A DNA stretch of 64,000 nucleotides, from contig CM041083.1 in the NCBI GenBank assembly GCA_023079485.1, forward strand, positions 176,842,480 through 176,906,479. The letters are read 5' to 3'. This DNA is from Archilochus colubris. Taxonomy: Eukaryota > Chordata > Aves > Apodiformes > Trochilidae. The position numbers and the translations under genes were made by a program. Numbering within the stretch: the stretch's first letter is position 1; each line of letters opens with the position of its first letter. The notes below the pieces were generated by a model that was given only the letters and a program-made list of their open reading frames with translations, did not search any database and was not told where the DNA came from. Shown one piece after another: positions 12,793-25,939 of this stretch.

Positions 12793-15700
12793 CTACAGCA
12801 ACAAGAAGTTCAAACATCATAGTTACTTTCTTGTAACGTGTTTATGAATGGATCACACAATTTAAGAAAAGTGGGGGCTGGAATTGGATTCGAGCACAAA
12901 CTAAAGGGGAAACTGATAACCCAAGGCAAGCAGTACCCTTCGGTAAAGGAACTGCTCTAGTTCAAATCAGACTGAGGGGCTATGAAGTCTTCCTTTCAGC
13001 TGTTCACTGATGTTCTACACTTAGATTCTTCACTTGAAGTATTACAGAAAAGAAACAAATGCAGCACATACAAAGTCAGAACTGACAAGGCTTTATTTAT
13101 AGGAAATAACTACTATTTTGTACTGAAAACACAATTTTCTTTGAATATTTGACCCAAAACATGGACAAACTACACAGCGATGTTTTTGAGGACTCAGTGT
13201 ACTTTTATAGTGCTCTTTCTTTTCCAAAATCAATTTATTTCTCTGGTCTTTTTAGCAGGATTATTAGAAAATCAAGTCTAATCTCCAAAATCTCATTTTC
13301 TAGATTTTTTTAATAGTTTAACAGTTTTATGTATCCTCAGAACATTCTTTATATTCTCCAAACAAGTGGTGGGTATGAATTTCCTTCTCTTTCAATCATA
13401 TACATAGTGATGACTGTTTCCAGTTGGTGATTAAAAACAAAAGATACACATTGAGGATATGATGGAGAATATTGTGAAGGAAAAAGTGGCAAAGAACAAA
13501 CATTGTTACTGATTTTGAGGCAAATATTCATGTGCAAAACCTCTGAAAAGAAGAAATGTGAAGATCCTTGAAATTATTTTGAAGTGACTTTAGATTAGTT
13601 GATAATGGGTGAAATAGGAAGTACACTTGCTGTGCTCACATACTTGTTTTCTGATTTTAGCATACTGTTTTAAATCTGTACATTTAAATGCAAAAAGAAT
13701 TTATTAAATATTTTGCTATCACTGTAAAAATGGAAGTGGCATTGGATTGAGCTGGAAAGCTTAGGTATGTAGCCTGTATTTTGATATTCTGTAGCCAGCA
13801 TTTTGACAGCAGGGCAGGTTTCCCTCATTCAGTTTGACCTATCTGAATCCAAATTGTTACTATTACTTTCCCTGCTTATATTTGTCTTAAGGTTATCTTT
13901 AAATTATTATTTTCTTTTGTTCTTAGACTTATCTAAGATTTGCAATTTTTGCATGAATCTTCTGCACAGTAGTTTCAATTCTATTTTCAGTCTTTTGTAG
14001 TAGGATCACAGTTAAGTTCATTTCATATTCTTCAGTACTTGATTTACTACTGAGAAAGGCATTAACTCTTCTTGGATGTAAGCAGGAGGTCCCATCTCTA
14101 TTTTGCTGTGCAATTTGTTGCTTCCTGTTACTATATTTGAACAAAAGACAGCTTACAGAAGTATTACTGATAAGGTTGGGAGCTGACTGTACATCCACTT
14201 CTAGAGAATTTGAGGCTAGCAGCTCCATTCACATATCACTTGCTCTCTTTTGGGTACAGCTACAGGTAGCTCATGTCAGCAGCCCTAATGATATCATAAT
14301 TGTACCAAACTGTACCAAAACAGGAGAGCTTTTGGGTAAAAGATTAGACAGAGAATAATACTGCATTTGCAAGAATGGACTTTGATGTATATTGCATAAA
14401 CCACCATGAAACCCAACTATCTACACTTAGGTAGCCAGTCTTGAAGTATTTGCTGTGTTTTCAGTGGTCTCAGACAGATCAAATATAATGGGAAAGTTTC
14501 TGCACATGCTGCAATCAAAACCTCTGGCTCCAATGTAGACATGTTGAAAATATGTTAAATGTTAATTTATGTTTTATTTAATACATATTTCCAGCTTTTT
14601 TGTTAAGGTAAACTTCATTTAAACAGGAAAGATTTAAGTATGGACAGCTTATGGTTCACAGGGTGTTTCAAAGAACCCAAAGAAGACATTAGAAGACAAC
14701 AATTCTGGTGGTTATACATTTAGCAATTGTTTTAAGGACATACAAGATATATTAATGGCTACAGATTTAAATAATTTCTTTGTAGTTTATAAAGATTTTA
14801 GTGAGAAAAATCTGTAACTTAAGTAGTTTATGGAGAATCAAGAATGTCAAATAACTTGTAGAGCCAGACTCTTGAAGAGTACACAGTTCATAGATAATTT
14901 GCAGATCCAAATGGAGTTTTTTGAGTAGCTAAAACATTTGGAAAACATTTTGTTTCTCCTGTCTTGTAATGCTAAAAGGCAATTAAGATTTATAGATTAT
15001 TTTAATCCTAACAAATAATTGCAGCCCTGGGGAATTTATATTTTTAGAATTCAACTGTTATAGGTAGAAAAAAGGTTAAAGAGCAGAAAAGTCCCAGTGT
15101 CACTCACACCAAGATTTTCTTGTACTAACCACGAGTAGGTAATTAAAAGTCAGAATATCTTTTCATTAAAGATTACAAATTCACTGTAGTTATGGGGTTG
15201 TATATGTACATGGCAAATGATTACCTTCATTTCACTTACCTTTTACTCCTTAAACATAATCTCAGCTTTAACATTTAACATTAGCTTAATCAGCCTAAAT
15301 CCCATTTTAACACCTGTTAAGCTTAAAAACTGACTGCTCCTTTTTCTTGCTGTTTTCCATTCCTTCCATTTATCAGTTTCCATGGTATTAGCAGACAATT
15401 TTGAAACTTAAAATAAGGTGTTCAGGCACTTATCAAGAGCTTTCAGGGTTTACTCTTTATTATACAGAATGCTTTTAAACAGAAAGATTCCTACACAATG
15501 CTTGGTAGTCTTTAACTGATGTTTCAAACATTTTTATAGTTTTGAAAAAAAAATTACAAGAGAACTCCAAAATTTTCTTACACCTGTCTAGAGAATGCAA
15601 GAGCTCCATTTAAGAGCTCTCTTTAAAACAGAGGTTCTTAGCATGGAAGAGAGACTTTTTCCCTACAGACACAAAGACTCACAATCCTGATCCATTATAG

Positions 15701-15857
15701 CATTTTCAAAGCAAATAGGCTTGGAAGATGGACACCTTTCATATAACTAAAGACACATACTTCAAACATGTCTCAGATCTTGTAGTACTAATGTATTCAT
15801 CAGCAACAAGAAGTGTTCACATCAGACATATACATGACTACAGCACATGAAACTTAC
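12793..15857 (-). other. NBEA: Intron, 3.1 kb
   Basis: GT-AG intron, AT-rich. I recognise no CR1 or other element. Confidence 0.75.
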
Positions 15858-16877
15858 CTGGGTTGTGGTAGTTGTCTGGATTTTCCGTATCTCCTTTCCT
15901 GTTTCCTTACCATCATCAGATCTTTCTGTATCTGATATTATACTTCCTGCATCAACACTAGGTACAGTTTTGCTACCAGAAGACTCTGTTTCAAGAGTTG
16001 TGGCAGTCATTTCAGCATATTCTAATCCTTTAGATGATGAAGACAGCTCCCTCTCAGAAATGCTATTCATCCCATCTGAAGTTGTGTGAATCTTAAATTC
16101 CTTGTCCTCTATTATACTCGAAGCACAGGTTATATCTACAGTACCCGTCATATGTGCCAGCAAACCCAAATCATCATTTACACCGAGATGCATCTGTGTC
16201 TCCTGAACATTTGGAATAGAAATGTGATTACTTGAAAGTTCTGGTAGAAGTTTCTCCTCTTGACTAGGTATTTTATCAAAGAGAAAAGAGGTATTGTTAG
16301 GAGAAGGTTCATCTTTCTCATCAGCCAGAGTTATTAGTGGGCCATTATCTTTTTCTTCATTTTTCTTAATAATACCCACACTTCCGTGAACATTGTTTTG
16401 GAGCTTTTCCACAGCAGCACTATATACATTATCTAGAAGGGATTCAACTTCTACAAGTGCACCATTTTCTCCAGTTACCAGTGTCTCTGGTGATAAATCC
16501 ATATCATCAAGTTTTACTTCAGTAGCTTCTACCTTTTCAGCTTTTATATCAACTAAAAGGTCATGAACTTCCACATGTACTCCTCCTCCTGGTCTCTCAG
16601 CATTTCCAAGCACATCATCTGACACCTTTGTAGCCATGAGCAAGTCCCTTGTGTCTGTACTGACAGGGTAATCTGTTTCACTTTCTGGACTTTGGCTTTG
16701 TGAAAGGTCTTCTATCTCCCGAATTTCCATTCCACCTTTTGCTCCTGTTGTCTGAGAGGAAAGACCTGAGATGGTGCTCACATTCCCCTTCTTCCCCTTT
16801 TTAATGTTCTCTTCCTCTTGCCTTTGATACTCTTCATACATTTTTGCCAGATACTCCTTGTGAGCCTCATATGTGAC
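15858..16877 (-). CDS. NBEA: NBEA large linker exon with PKA-anchoring helix
   Basis: 1020 nt, 340 whole codons (segment residues 667-1006), by far the largest exon here. It starts VTYEAHKEYLAKMYEEYQR, a short charged helix, and passes into a long acidic, Ser/Thr-rich, probably disordered linker. It ends in IRKIQTTTTTQ. Near its middle (plus 16389-16454, segment residues 808-829) is the amphipathic stretch VEVESLLDNVYSAAVEKL, the known site by which neurobeachin binds PKA RII subunits. Acceptor AG at 16878-16879, donor GTAAGT. The upstream Met at 16958 is intronic. The many potential phosphorylation sites fit a regulated linker (inference). Confidence 0.97.
16389..16454 (-). other. NBEA: PKA RII-binding amphipathic helix (protein site)
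   Basis: Twenty-two codons within the linker exon. Hydrophobic residues (V, V, L, L, V, A, V, L) recur every 3-4 positions among acidic and polar ones, as in A-kinase anchoring helices. No proline interrupts it, and it lies where the RII site has been mapped in mammalian neurobeachin (about residues 1080-1110). Confidence 0.85.
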
Positions 16878-17143
16878 CTTAGAAAGAAAAGACCAGATTA
16901 TGTGATGTTTATATGCTACACGAACTGGGACAAAAACTAACAAGAATCTCAAAAACATAATACATCCAGCTTACAAATTGTTTCACAGCAAAGGACCTAC
17001 AGCTACGGCAATAAAATGCCACCTTGACATGTATAGAGACAGCCAGCAGATGGCACTAAATTACTTTACATTTTACCTCGCTCTATTGTTAATCCCTTTC
17101 GGGGGAGTTACCAATATTAAAACATCCACGAGACATTTCTTAC

Positions 17144-17336
17144 CTTGGAATGAGCTATAGAAAGAGTATCCACCCACACTCTCCAGCCTCCCCATTCATA
17201 TTTTATTGCATGGTACAACAGAATACGGAAAATGTTGTAAACCATCTCTGTGATCTTCTGCTCTTCAGAGTTCTTGGGGTTAATATATCCCAGAGAAAAC
17301 ATCCAGTCCTGCCACACTGAACACTGAAGTAAACAT
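17144..17336 (-). CDS. NBEA: NBEA exon: end of first helical region
   Basis: 193 nt: one base completing Arg, 64 codons (segment residues 603-666) from [18 protein letters not shown] to TLSIAHSK. Acceptor tttag, donor GTAAGA. It contains the tryptophan-rich [15 protein letters not shown], highly conserved in NBEA and LRBA. The following intron (16878-17143) is 266 nt. Confidence 0.97.
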
Positions 17337-18019
17337 CTAAAGTGAAATAATTAGGTTAAAATATATTCAAACAAAACTTCTTTATTTTAACACTATAAGG
17401 GTTAAAATAGGATTAAAATAATAAGATACATATCCTCAGAATCATAGAATCATAGAATAGTTTGGGTTGGAAGTGACCTTAAAGCTCATCCAGTTCCAAC
17501 CCCCCTGCATGGGCAGGGACACCTCCAACTGGATCAGATTGCTCAAGGCCCCATCCAACCTGGACCTGAGCACTTCCAGAGAGAGGAAGCCATAACTTCC
17601 TTGGGCAACCTGTTCCAGTCACCACCCTCACAGGAAACTATTTCTTCCTAATATCTAACCTAAATCTCCCCTCTACAAGTTTTAAACCATTTCCCCATAT
17701 CCTCTCACTACACACTCATCTAAAAAGCACTGCTTCATTTTTCTTGTAGGCCCCCTTCAGATATTGGAAGGTTGCTATAAGAACATCAATCCAGTGTTAG
17801 GGAGGAACCTAAAAATACTTCAGGATGAGTAAAAATTTAAAGTATATTCTAAACAGAAGAACCAAGTATTAGCTGCCAAACAAAGAAAAGATACCATAGA
17901 CCTATTCTGTTTATTTTTATATATTCCATTTAATATACATTACAAAACTCTACACAGAGTAGAATAGATTTCCACTGGTCACAATTAAAGATGAGAAAAT
18001 ACTATTAGTAGTGACATAC
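17337..18019 (-). other. NBEA: Intron, 683 nt, half CR1
   Basis: GT-AG intron, about half of it a minus-oriented CR1 3' piece (17437-17781). The remainder is AT-rich. Confidence 0.9.
17437..17781 (-). mobile_element. CR1 LINE, 3' fragment
   Basis: Antisense CR1 3' end beginning 'agaatcatagaatcatag', then 'gtttgggttggaag', ending in 'ttcagatattggaagg', the usual truncation zone. It sits in the short intron between two helical-region exons. Confidence 0.93.
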
Positions 18020-18143
18020 CTTCTGTTTTCACGGCTATTACTAAAGAGCTTTATCATATCAGATAAGAACAAACGTCGAACTTCCATCAACTCTGCACTT
18101 GGTGTGGAGTTTTTTAACAGCGTTGCCACCACCTTAAGAATCA
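18020..18143 (-). CDS. NBEA: NBEA exon: helical region
   Basis: 124 nt: two bases completing Met, 40 codons (segment residues 562-601) from ILKVVATLLKNSTPSAEL to KLFSNSRENR, then AG of a split Arg codon. Acceptor AG at 18144-18145, donor GTATGT. Confidence 0.95.
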
Positions 18144-18349
18144 CTTTGAAAGAATAAATGAGTTACGTAACACATTTTGACAGGTTTTTTAAAGTTGCTG
18201 ACAGCAAGTAATGTAAGCAGAAACCAAACCCAATATGTATGAGATACACTAATGAATTATTCCTCCTTCATGGACCATCCTCTTTCAGAAAAACCCTCCA
18301 CAAACTCTAGGCAATTGCTTAGTAGGCAAACATAATATATGGTCCTTAC

Positions 18350-18431
18350 TTGGATTCTGAATTTTCACTGTAGAATCTGGCTCTGGATGTGGTTTATGAA
18401 CAACTTGAGTGCATACTTGTTCTGTCAAAAT
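18350..18431 (-). CDS. NBEA: NBEA exon: helical region
   Basis: 82 nt: 27 codons (segment residues 534-560) from ILTEQVCTQVVHKPHPEP to VKIQNP, plus one base (A) of a split Met codon. Acceptor cag, donor GTAAGG. The short intron after it (18144-18349) is 206 nt. Confidence 0.94.
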
Positions 18432-20186
18432 CTGAAATAGAATATAAGTTCCTTTTACCATCTTTTAATTAAACACTACAACATTTGTTAGTTCATTTTT
18501 AAATTTGTGAAAGACATTTACATGGTCACACGGCAACTTTATATAAAACAGTTTGGTAAAATATTTTTATTCTTGAAGAATGGAATAAACAATTCCTCAA
18601 TGCAAAGATGAGGATTTTCATGGCTGCAGAGTTGCTGATGAGCTAAATTTTTAGTCAGCTGGATAAATACACAGCAATGGTGTTCTAAAAATATTGCATT
18701 CACATTCCTCACAGTTATACATTCACAGATAAAAAAATTCTTTCATGAGCACTGAAAAGTTATTCTCATACATGCCATCCATAACTAAACTTAATATTTC
18801 TCAAAAATACTTCACAAAATAAGGTGGGTTTCATTTTCTCCAACTAGGAAAGAGGAACACTCACAGGCAACATTCCATAGAAATAACACTGAGGCTTCAC
18901 ATAAAGACAGATCTTTCTCTTGTTTCAGAAATTGTGCCTGACAATTAATCTGTGTTGAGGCAACATCACAAAACTTTTATACTGGGTTCCTGCCACAGGC
19001 CCTATGTATCCAAACTTTTAAATAAAATTATTTCAACAGTAATGCTTATTATTTTAAAGCAGAACTTTAGATCATTCATTAATTAATAAGCAAACATCAG
19101 CTGTAAACACAGTGTGCCTTTGAATGGCACAAATTTGCCTTAGCTTTTTATGAGAGATCATGGAAAATACCTAATCATTTTCTGGCAAATCTTTCGTAAT
19201 TTGACCTTTTTTCTCCTCCTCTGGCTACTTTTTCACATGTAAATGCCTGCAGATGCCAGATTCCATGAGGACTTTAATGTTGTTATGCTTTTTCTGAGAA
19301 CACCAATCACAGAAACTCTCAGATATCTGAATGCAAAGACATTTAGACTGGGTGCAGAAACCCAGGTGGTCAAACCATTCAGTGTGAGCTTAGGTATGGC
19401 CAATAAAAAAGAACACCCAAATAAGTCATTGGAAATAGTTGACATTTAGGTTTTTACAATCTTAGGAGAATTATTTTTATAACATTCAGACTCAAAACAT
19501 GAAATAACAAGCAGTCTTTTACTTTCCCATGTCTTTTCTGGAATCCTCAGCATCTAGCCATGCACTTATTTATTATACCATAATAATAACTAAAAAAAAT
19601 AATAAATCTTTCTAGTGCATAACATCGTCAAGGTTTCAGTTCTAAGTTACCATTTGAAAGATAACTGAACATTGAATATCATTATGCATTTGCAGGTATA
19701 AAGATATGGTGTTCAACCAAGTTGTTGTCAACAATATTTTGCTTTAACAAAATTGCTCATTATCAAAACCAAAGTTACTACAACAGTCTGGTTGAATGCT
19801 TCAAGGTCATATTCACCTCAAGCAGTATCTGTTACATAAAAGGGGCTGTGTTCAGTTATCATTTTGGCATACTACCAGCATTACTATTTAAAATAGAAAA
19901 ACAGCATTTTGCAATGTGATCAACAGCGTAGGGAGAAGAATCTTTTCCATCATTTTTGTAATGCTAGAGGTGGAAAGTTTTATAGACACTGTGTAAAAAT
20001 TATAGTATTGTTAATAAAGATATCCAGAGCATGGCAAAATACATTCTGAAACAAGAAATCCGTTTTAAAATTTCTATCTAGAACTTTCCCAAGTTTTGAG
20101 AATCAGCATACTGCAAAGCACAAAGTATAATTAAATCATGTAATTTTTACAATACAGAGAATAATCTCTACATGAACAAGTAGTAC
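18432..20186 (-). other. NBEA: Intron, 1.8 kb
   Basis: GT-AG intron. Frames near 19233-19449 are open on both strands, but nothing is recognised. The rest is AT-rich. Confidence 0.75.
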
Positions 20187-20295
20187 CTCATAAAGTGTGT
20201 TATATGTTGTAACGGTCACTGTATTTGTATGCAGCATCAGCCTTTCTCCAAGAAGAGTGAAAAGACTGTGAGTATGCATAATTTCAACCTTTCTC
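20187..20295 (-). CDS. NBEA: NBEA exon: helical region
   Basis: 109 nt: one base completing Lys, 36 codons (segment residues 498-533) from RKVEIMHTHSLFTLLGER to VTVTTYNTLYE. Acceptor tctag, donor GTACTA (weak, lacking the usual AAGT). Confidence 0.94.
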
Positions 20296-22972
20296 CTAGA
20301 AAAGAAAATAAAAATATCATGAAAATGCCAACCATATTAAACATTTTAAGAAAATAGAAAAAACCCAAAAGCCAAATATTTTGAAGTTGTAATAAAAAGT
20401 TCTAAAGCTTGTTATTCTGTAAATATTATAAATTAAACAACATTTAGTATCTTTCTCCATATAAACACACATGTACTAATAAACAAAGGTTCTCAGAAAG
20501 AAATGCTATATTTGGGAGGGTTTTTTGCATAAAACAAATCACACACCATTCTCACCCTTCCATGATATTTACAGTGGACAAAGACAAAGGAATCCCTTTC
20601 TATTCTACTCAGGCTGAGACAGTTCTATATGTTCACAAGCTGGCTAAAATGGGATCACTGTAGGATATATCTTTTGTTGCTCCCTCAAGGACTCAGGAAA
20701 ATCCAATCTCAGATCTTCCAACAAAAATACTAACACAGAGACATTTATTAGTGTTGAAATTTTCTTGATATAGCATTCTCTTATGTAGGTAAAATAATTA
20801 AATGCTTGAGGAACATATGTTACAGTGCAATGGAAACAAAATCCTGAAAAGTTATGAAATTCCAATTGATTGAAATGAATTTTACAGCTAGGATCAAAAG
20901 CTGCTCATATCTTTAAAAGCAAAGAAAGAAGCTCCCGTTGGTGAATTCCATCTGTCCCAAAACACTATTCTTTAAAAATTGGATTAACATCATAAATTAT
21001 GAGAGTACTTCTCATACGCTGCATTGTTAAATTTATCTACTACTGTAATGAACACAAAGTAAAAAAACTCTATTCAAAACAGTTATTAATCTATATCAAA
21101 GCAGCAGAAAAATATAAGATGCAATACATTAAAGATCTGTAAAATTTTATGCATTTAAAAGCTAGGAAACCAACTTTTCTTTAGATAGATTACACAGTTT
21201 CATTCTAGAACTTTTGAAATTCATACATTGTATTATGCTTTTCAAATAACTACAACAGAGAGTGGCAACAACTTACAAGAGTTGCTGTGGACTCTGCACA
21301 GAAGAGAGCACATGAGTTACTTACATGGAAAACTGAGTATTTAACATTGTGAGTTAGTATATAGCAAATAGTAAAAATTTGTTTAATGTTGCAGATAAAA
21401 CAAAAAAAATATATAATGGAATTTTGCTTCAGTGCTACTGTAGAATCAATCATGGATGGCAGAGAAGCAAAAGAATGGTCTTTTGCCAACTCTTAAGGTT
21501 ACATAAAATAGCCTATCATCTCAGATCACAAAGAGTAATTCAGGCTCTTATCTAACACATTAGTGGTCACTTCTCTTAAGAATCAATTACCTTCACTCTG
21601 CAGTTTAATCTGTGATGAATATATATGACCTAGAGCAAAGGTAATTGGTTTTGTACTTAACACTATTGTATGGGTTCAAATTTCATAAATCACATCATAA
21701 CATCTCTTTATGCATTTCTGCTTTTTTTAACATTAATATACAAGACCTGTTTCCTGTACTGTGAAACAGAAATTCAAGTGCTTTATAATTTTATGTAGTG
21801 TATTATTTTTATAATTGCTTAGTTTTCTGTAGTTTACTACAGTTTCATAAACTCATGGGTATGCACATAGAACCAGGCTTCTGCACAAATCTGGTACATC
21901 TTACTTAATCCAGCTCCTATCAATGTGAATTATTTTTAATAAGTAATGTTTGAAAAGGCCTTGGAGATTCTTTAGTGGACTATCAATTTGCTCTATTAAT
22001 TCCCAGAACACTGTTTGGCTTGCTGGATCCCAAAAGAAAAATACCATTTGGGAGCATATTCTCAGCTGTCTCTCAATTATCCAGTCATACTTTATTGATC
22101 TTACTGAGAAAAGCATCTCTAACAATACCACACTCTGGCTGGACTCCTACTTCCTTTCCCTTCTAAGGAAGTTTCTCATGATTAAGTCTCTTGTGGAGCA
22201 CACACTTAAATTTTCCCTGCACAGTCTCCCACTGGAATATTGCTATGGATTAACTAACTCTGGCAGACAGCTAAGCACCACACATAGGTGGGGGAAAAGT
22301 GACCAGCAGCTGGTTACAAATCACTGCTTGATTTTTAATTCCTTCTTACCACCAAAATATGGAAGATGAAACAAAGCACATCTATTCCATTACACAGGTT
22401 CTTTTAAAATGCAAATATCAACTGTTGACATATTTTTAATGTGAATACTTCTTGCACAGAAGCATGTTTTGTTTTGTTTTTCTGATCATTTACTTAGCCT
22501 GTTTGTTTCGTCTTCCAAAACTTCTGCATGTAAATAATTTATTCTTCTATTTATTTTACCCATTAATTTAAAGCTATATTTAAAAGTACTGCCCTGAAAC
22601 TTTTACTGGAATGCTAATTAAAATTCCAGCAACACATTTTAAATAACTCATATGTTTCCTGTTATCCTTAGCTGGACAAACAATATACATTTATAAAATG
22701 TATTTTGGGAGAATGTTTTTCAATTGTCTTAAAACATATATATTTGGCAGGCTATCATTGTATATTTTCAAATGTCATAGTAGTAATAAGTTAACTGGAA
22801 AATTAATTTTATCCCCATGTATAGAAATGTAACCTATTATTCAGAAAACCAGTAATTTTATTTTAAGCAATTTCTAAGGACTGTTAAAATAAGATACAGT
22901 AATCAGAACAAAAGGACAAGAAGAATTGTGAACTTTAATTCATCACTTTAACAATTTTAAAATTACACTTAC
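20296..22972 (-). other. NBEA: Intron, 2.7 kb
   Basis: GT-AG intron, AT-rich. Plus-strand frame 21950-22369 is open for 139 codons but shows no domain or codon signal that I can recognise. No repeat recognised. Confidence 0.75.
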
Positions 22973-23065
22973 TTATGACCCAAGTGTTTAAGAAAATATC
23001 CAAGGACCTTCAAAGCTTGCACCCATATACTCTCACTTTTGGAAGCCAATAATTTATAGATTACT
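22973..23065 (-). CDS. NBEA: NBEA exon: helical region
   Basis: 93 nt: one base completing Arg, 30 codons (segment residues 467-496) from VIYKLLASKSESIWVQALKV to YFLKHLGH, then AA of a split Lys codon. Acceptor tttag, donor GTAAGT. The donor position is fixed because only cutting after AA keeps frame with the next exon. Confidence 0.94.
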
Positions 23066-24923
23066 CTAAAAAAGAAAAATAAATTCAACAAGTTTTTCAC
23101 TTATTCGTAAACACCACATATATAGCTTGCATTTAACTGAATAGGGATAGTTGTCAATAAGTAACAGTCTAAAAATAGCAGTTTACACAATATGAAAGGA
23201 TATTGAAAGCACCAGATTAGTCTTTCAATTCAGTTTTATGTTTCACAACAGAAAATTATGACATTCTCTCATATTTTTACCTTGGAACAATCAAATAAAA
23301 CCCAATTTGAGCAGTTGTAGCTTAAGACAGGAAAAGCAGACTGGAGCACTCCAGGTTCCTGGAGTACCTGGATGCTACTGAAAATCTCTTTTCATTCTTA
23401 AAAAACCTACTAAATATTCTTACTCCACAGGATAGGGTACTTGCATGTAATCACAGGATGTTTATACTGAAGACTCATTTGTCAAAATGAAAATATGGCA
23501 ATATGTTGCACAAAATCCCATATGCACCCGTGCAGCCACATCCTCTGCATTAAAACTTGAGGTAGAAAAAAACAACACTCTCTGGTTTCAAATTCTGGAT
23601 AAAGAAGGTCTCATAATTCAAATTTTTTTTTATTTATTTATTTAATATGCCTGGTTAAAGTACAAATTCTGAAGTCTTTCACAAACAAAACAGTCCTGAT
23701 TTGAAAAAAACAAGAGATAGAAAACATTACCTTTTCTTTGGATTGTTCCTCAACAGTTTTTTAAATCTATATTTTAGTTTCCCATTTGAATTAGCTGAGC
23801 TTCACCTATTAACCATTATTTCTCCACTAAAGAGCACTTTAGCCAACAGTATCTTCTTTAATAGACTAATAGACTTACGCCTGTATCAAATGACCTCTGA
23901 GGAGTTTGCCCTCTGATAACATAAGCAGATGAGCTCCTAATTCTATGTCAAGGCATTTTTTTTAACACTTAAATTTTGTAATTCTGTGCATCCTCTCCAC
24001 TTTTTCAACACAAGCTTTTCAACACAGCAAATGCACCATCAAACCATTTTAAAACTGGTACATATGTTACATAAATATGTCTTAAATTTTCTAGATCAGT
24101 TTTACTCTTTTTCAAAAGGTTGCATGAATAGAATTATGTCTGAATAAAGATAACTGCAGGGAGAAAACAAAGTCCTAACCATGAATACAATTACTCTTCC
24201 CTTTAACCAGCACTGCATTCAAACAATTTTTAACACAAGTATTTGAATAAAGTTCTAAGTATTTCTGCAAAACAAAGCTTGAATTTATCAGGTAGCAAAT
24301 GTGCTTCCCTGTATCTCTTTACAAGCCCCTTGCATTTTCTAAAGAATTTTCAGAACAGAAGAAAAAAAAAATGCTATAGTAAATATTAACTTGCTAAAAT
24401 GAAATTAGTAATCTCTGAAAGGAATTAGCATTACTAAAAGGAAACAACAAAAAAAAAATAGCTTTTCTATGAATCATCAGTTACCAATTTTACTTTAAAA
24501 CAGATAAACATATTCATGTCACAGACAACATTTTTAATCTCTCCACAGAAAGCTGGAGAGGTTAGGGCACAGTTTATCTTTTTTTCTTTTTCTTTTCTCC
24601 AGATTATGCCAAATATCTGAACACAGAAAATTATTCTGAGAAAGCCAATATACTTGGCTTTTGAGACATCTGGTTAATTATATACTCTATTTGAAATCTG
24701 GATGCAAAAAAAATATGGTTACCTTGAAATATCTTAATGATAACATTAAGTGTAATTTTTTTCCCCCTAACTTATCAAAAATGCTTGGTTTTGGAAAAAA
24801 AAAAAGCCTAAATTAGTAAATTTATCACTTAAAAGATCAGTAAGTGTGATATTCATGGGAACAAGGAGCAGTCTGGAGAGTGATAATACTGGAAAAAGAT
24901 AAATATACACTTCACTGTTTTAC
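23066..24923 (-). other. NBEA: Intron, 1.9 kb
   Basis: GT-AG intron, AT-rich with short A and T runs. No transposable element recognised. Confidence 0.75.
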
Positions 24924-25021
24924 CTTATCCCATTTCTCTGGTCAAAGGCAGGTATCATGGATGCTGGATGTTCAGACATTAGTGCCACCAGCAGCTGCAG
25001 CACATCATGAATATTTTCATC
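24924..25021 (-). CDS. NBEA: NBEA exon: helical region
   Basis: 98 nt: 32 codons (segment residues 434-465) from [18 protein letters not shown] to PAFDQRNGI, plus two bases (AG) of a split Arg codon. Acceptor gcag, donor GTAAAA. The intron before it (25022-25125) is 104 nt, the shortest seen. Confidence 0.95.
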
Positions 25022-25125
25022 CTGCATGACAAACGTCACTGTTATTCTACAAACTAACCCCAACAGCAGGTTTTCCATAGAGTACAATTGGTTACAGTAA
25101 AATACAGGTAATTACAGTAATATAC

Positions 25126-25188
25126 CTCATGCATTGTTAATAAGTAATTTAATATACTCTGCAGTTCATCTTCTTTCACTCCTCGATC
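25126..25188 (-). CDS. NBEA: NBEA exon: helical region (63 nt)
   Basis: 63 nt, 21 whole codons (segment residues 413-433): DRGVKEDELQSILNYL, then LTMHE. Acceptor AG at 25189-25190, donor GTATAT. It is separated by only 104 nt from the next exon. Confidence 0.94.
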
Positions 25189-25939
25189 CTAAAAAAAACC
25201 CAAAAAAACAAAGAGGAGGAGCATTATTCAGAGAAAATACATAAATACATTCTCTAAACTAGGTTCAAGAAAAACTTGGAAAATGTCAAATCTTCTATTT
25301 AAATTCAAAAGACTGAATTATCTCATTCATTCCATTGCTTTTGCTTATATTAAAAATTCAAACCAGCATGAATCAGCACTCAGTTCCTGTTGGAAAGGAT
25401 TCTTACAGTGTGGGCCCTCAACTATAATGAAATATTACTGCCTCTAATCTCTGATACAGCAAAGAAAAGAACAGGATGAATACGTCAGGCCAAGAAAATA
25501 CTGGTTTTCATTCTAGTCTCAAATGAAAAAAAAAAACAACCAAACAGACAAAAAAAAAAAAAAACAAAAAACAAAACAACAAACCAACAAAAAAACCCAA
25601 TCTACCAAAAAAAAAAAAAAATAACACCCTAACTAAACTATCTACTGGAACATAAAAAAAATACATAAAAATTTCAGTAGTGTCATACAATATTTCTGCA
25701 AGTACACTTAACAAAATACATATGGACATATGGCATAGTATGGTGAGGTTAATAAGAAATATTGCATAGATTTTGTATCTTTATGTTGATTAGAAGTATG
25801 TGCATGAACACATGAACGTTAACATTAACCAGAAACAGCTGCAGTACCTGACAGACATTACATATTTACCACCATAAAAGACCCTACTACATGTATTTGA
25901 CAGAACTCAATGTTTTCCAGCTGGAATAGACTGTTTTAC
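25189..25939 (-). other. NBEA: Intron, 751 nt, with A/C-rich tract
   Basis: GT-AG intron dominated by an A-rich, C-dotted tract at about 25528-25622 on the plus strand (T/G-rich in the transcript). Confidence 0.85.
25528..25622. repeat. A/C low-complexity tract
   Basis: A-runs separated by C (such as 'caaccaaacagac' and 'aaaacaaaacaac') on the plus strand, so T/G in the transcript. Same character as the tracts at 34999 and 51147 but on the other strand. Confidence 0.95.

Noticed and set aside
16878..16958. Met start upstream of the large linker exon, as if it were a separate 378-residue protein
   Set aside because: An AG acceptor at 16878-16879 and the joined frame from the preceding exon show the first 27 residues are intronic.
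21950..22369. 139-codon open frame on the plus strand
   Set aside because: It lies in an NBEA intron, opposite to the gene, with no recognisable domain, upstream promoter or repeat family; the other plus frame is also open for over 60 codons. Chance is the simplest reading.
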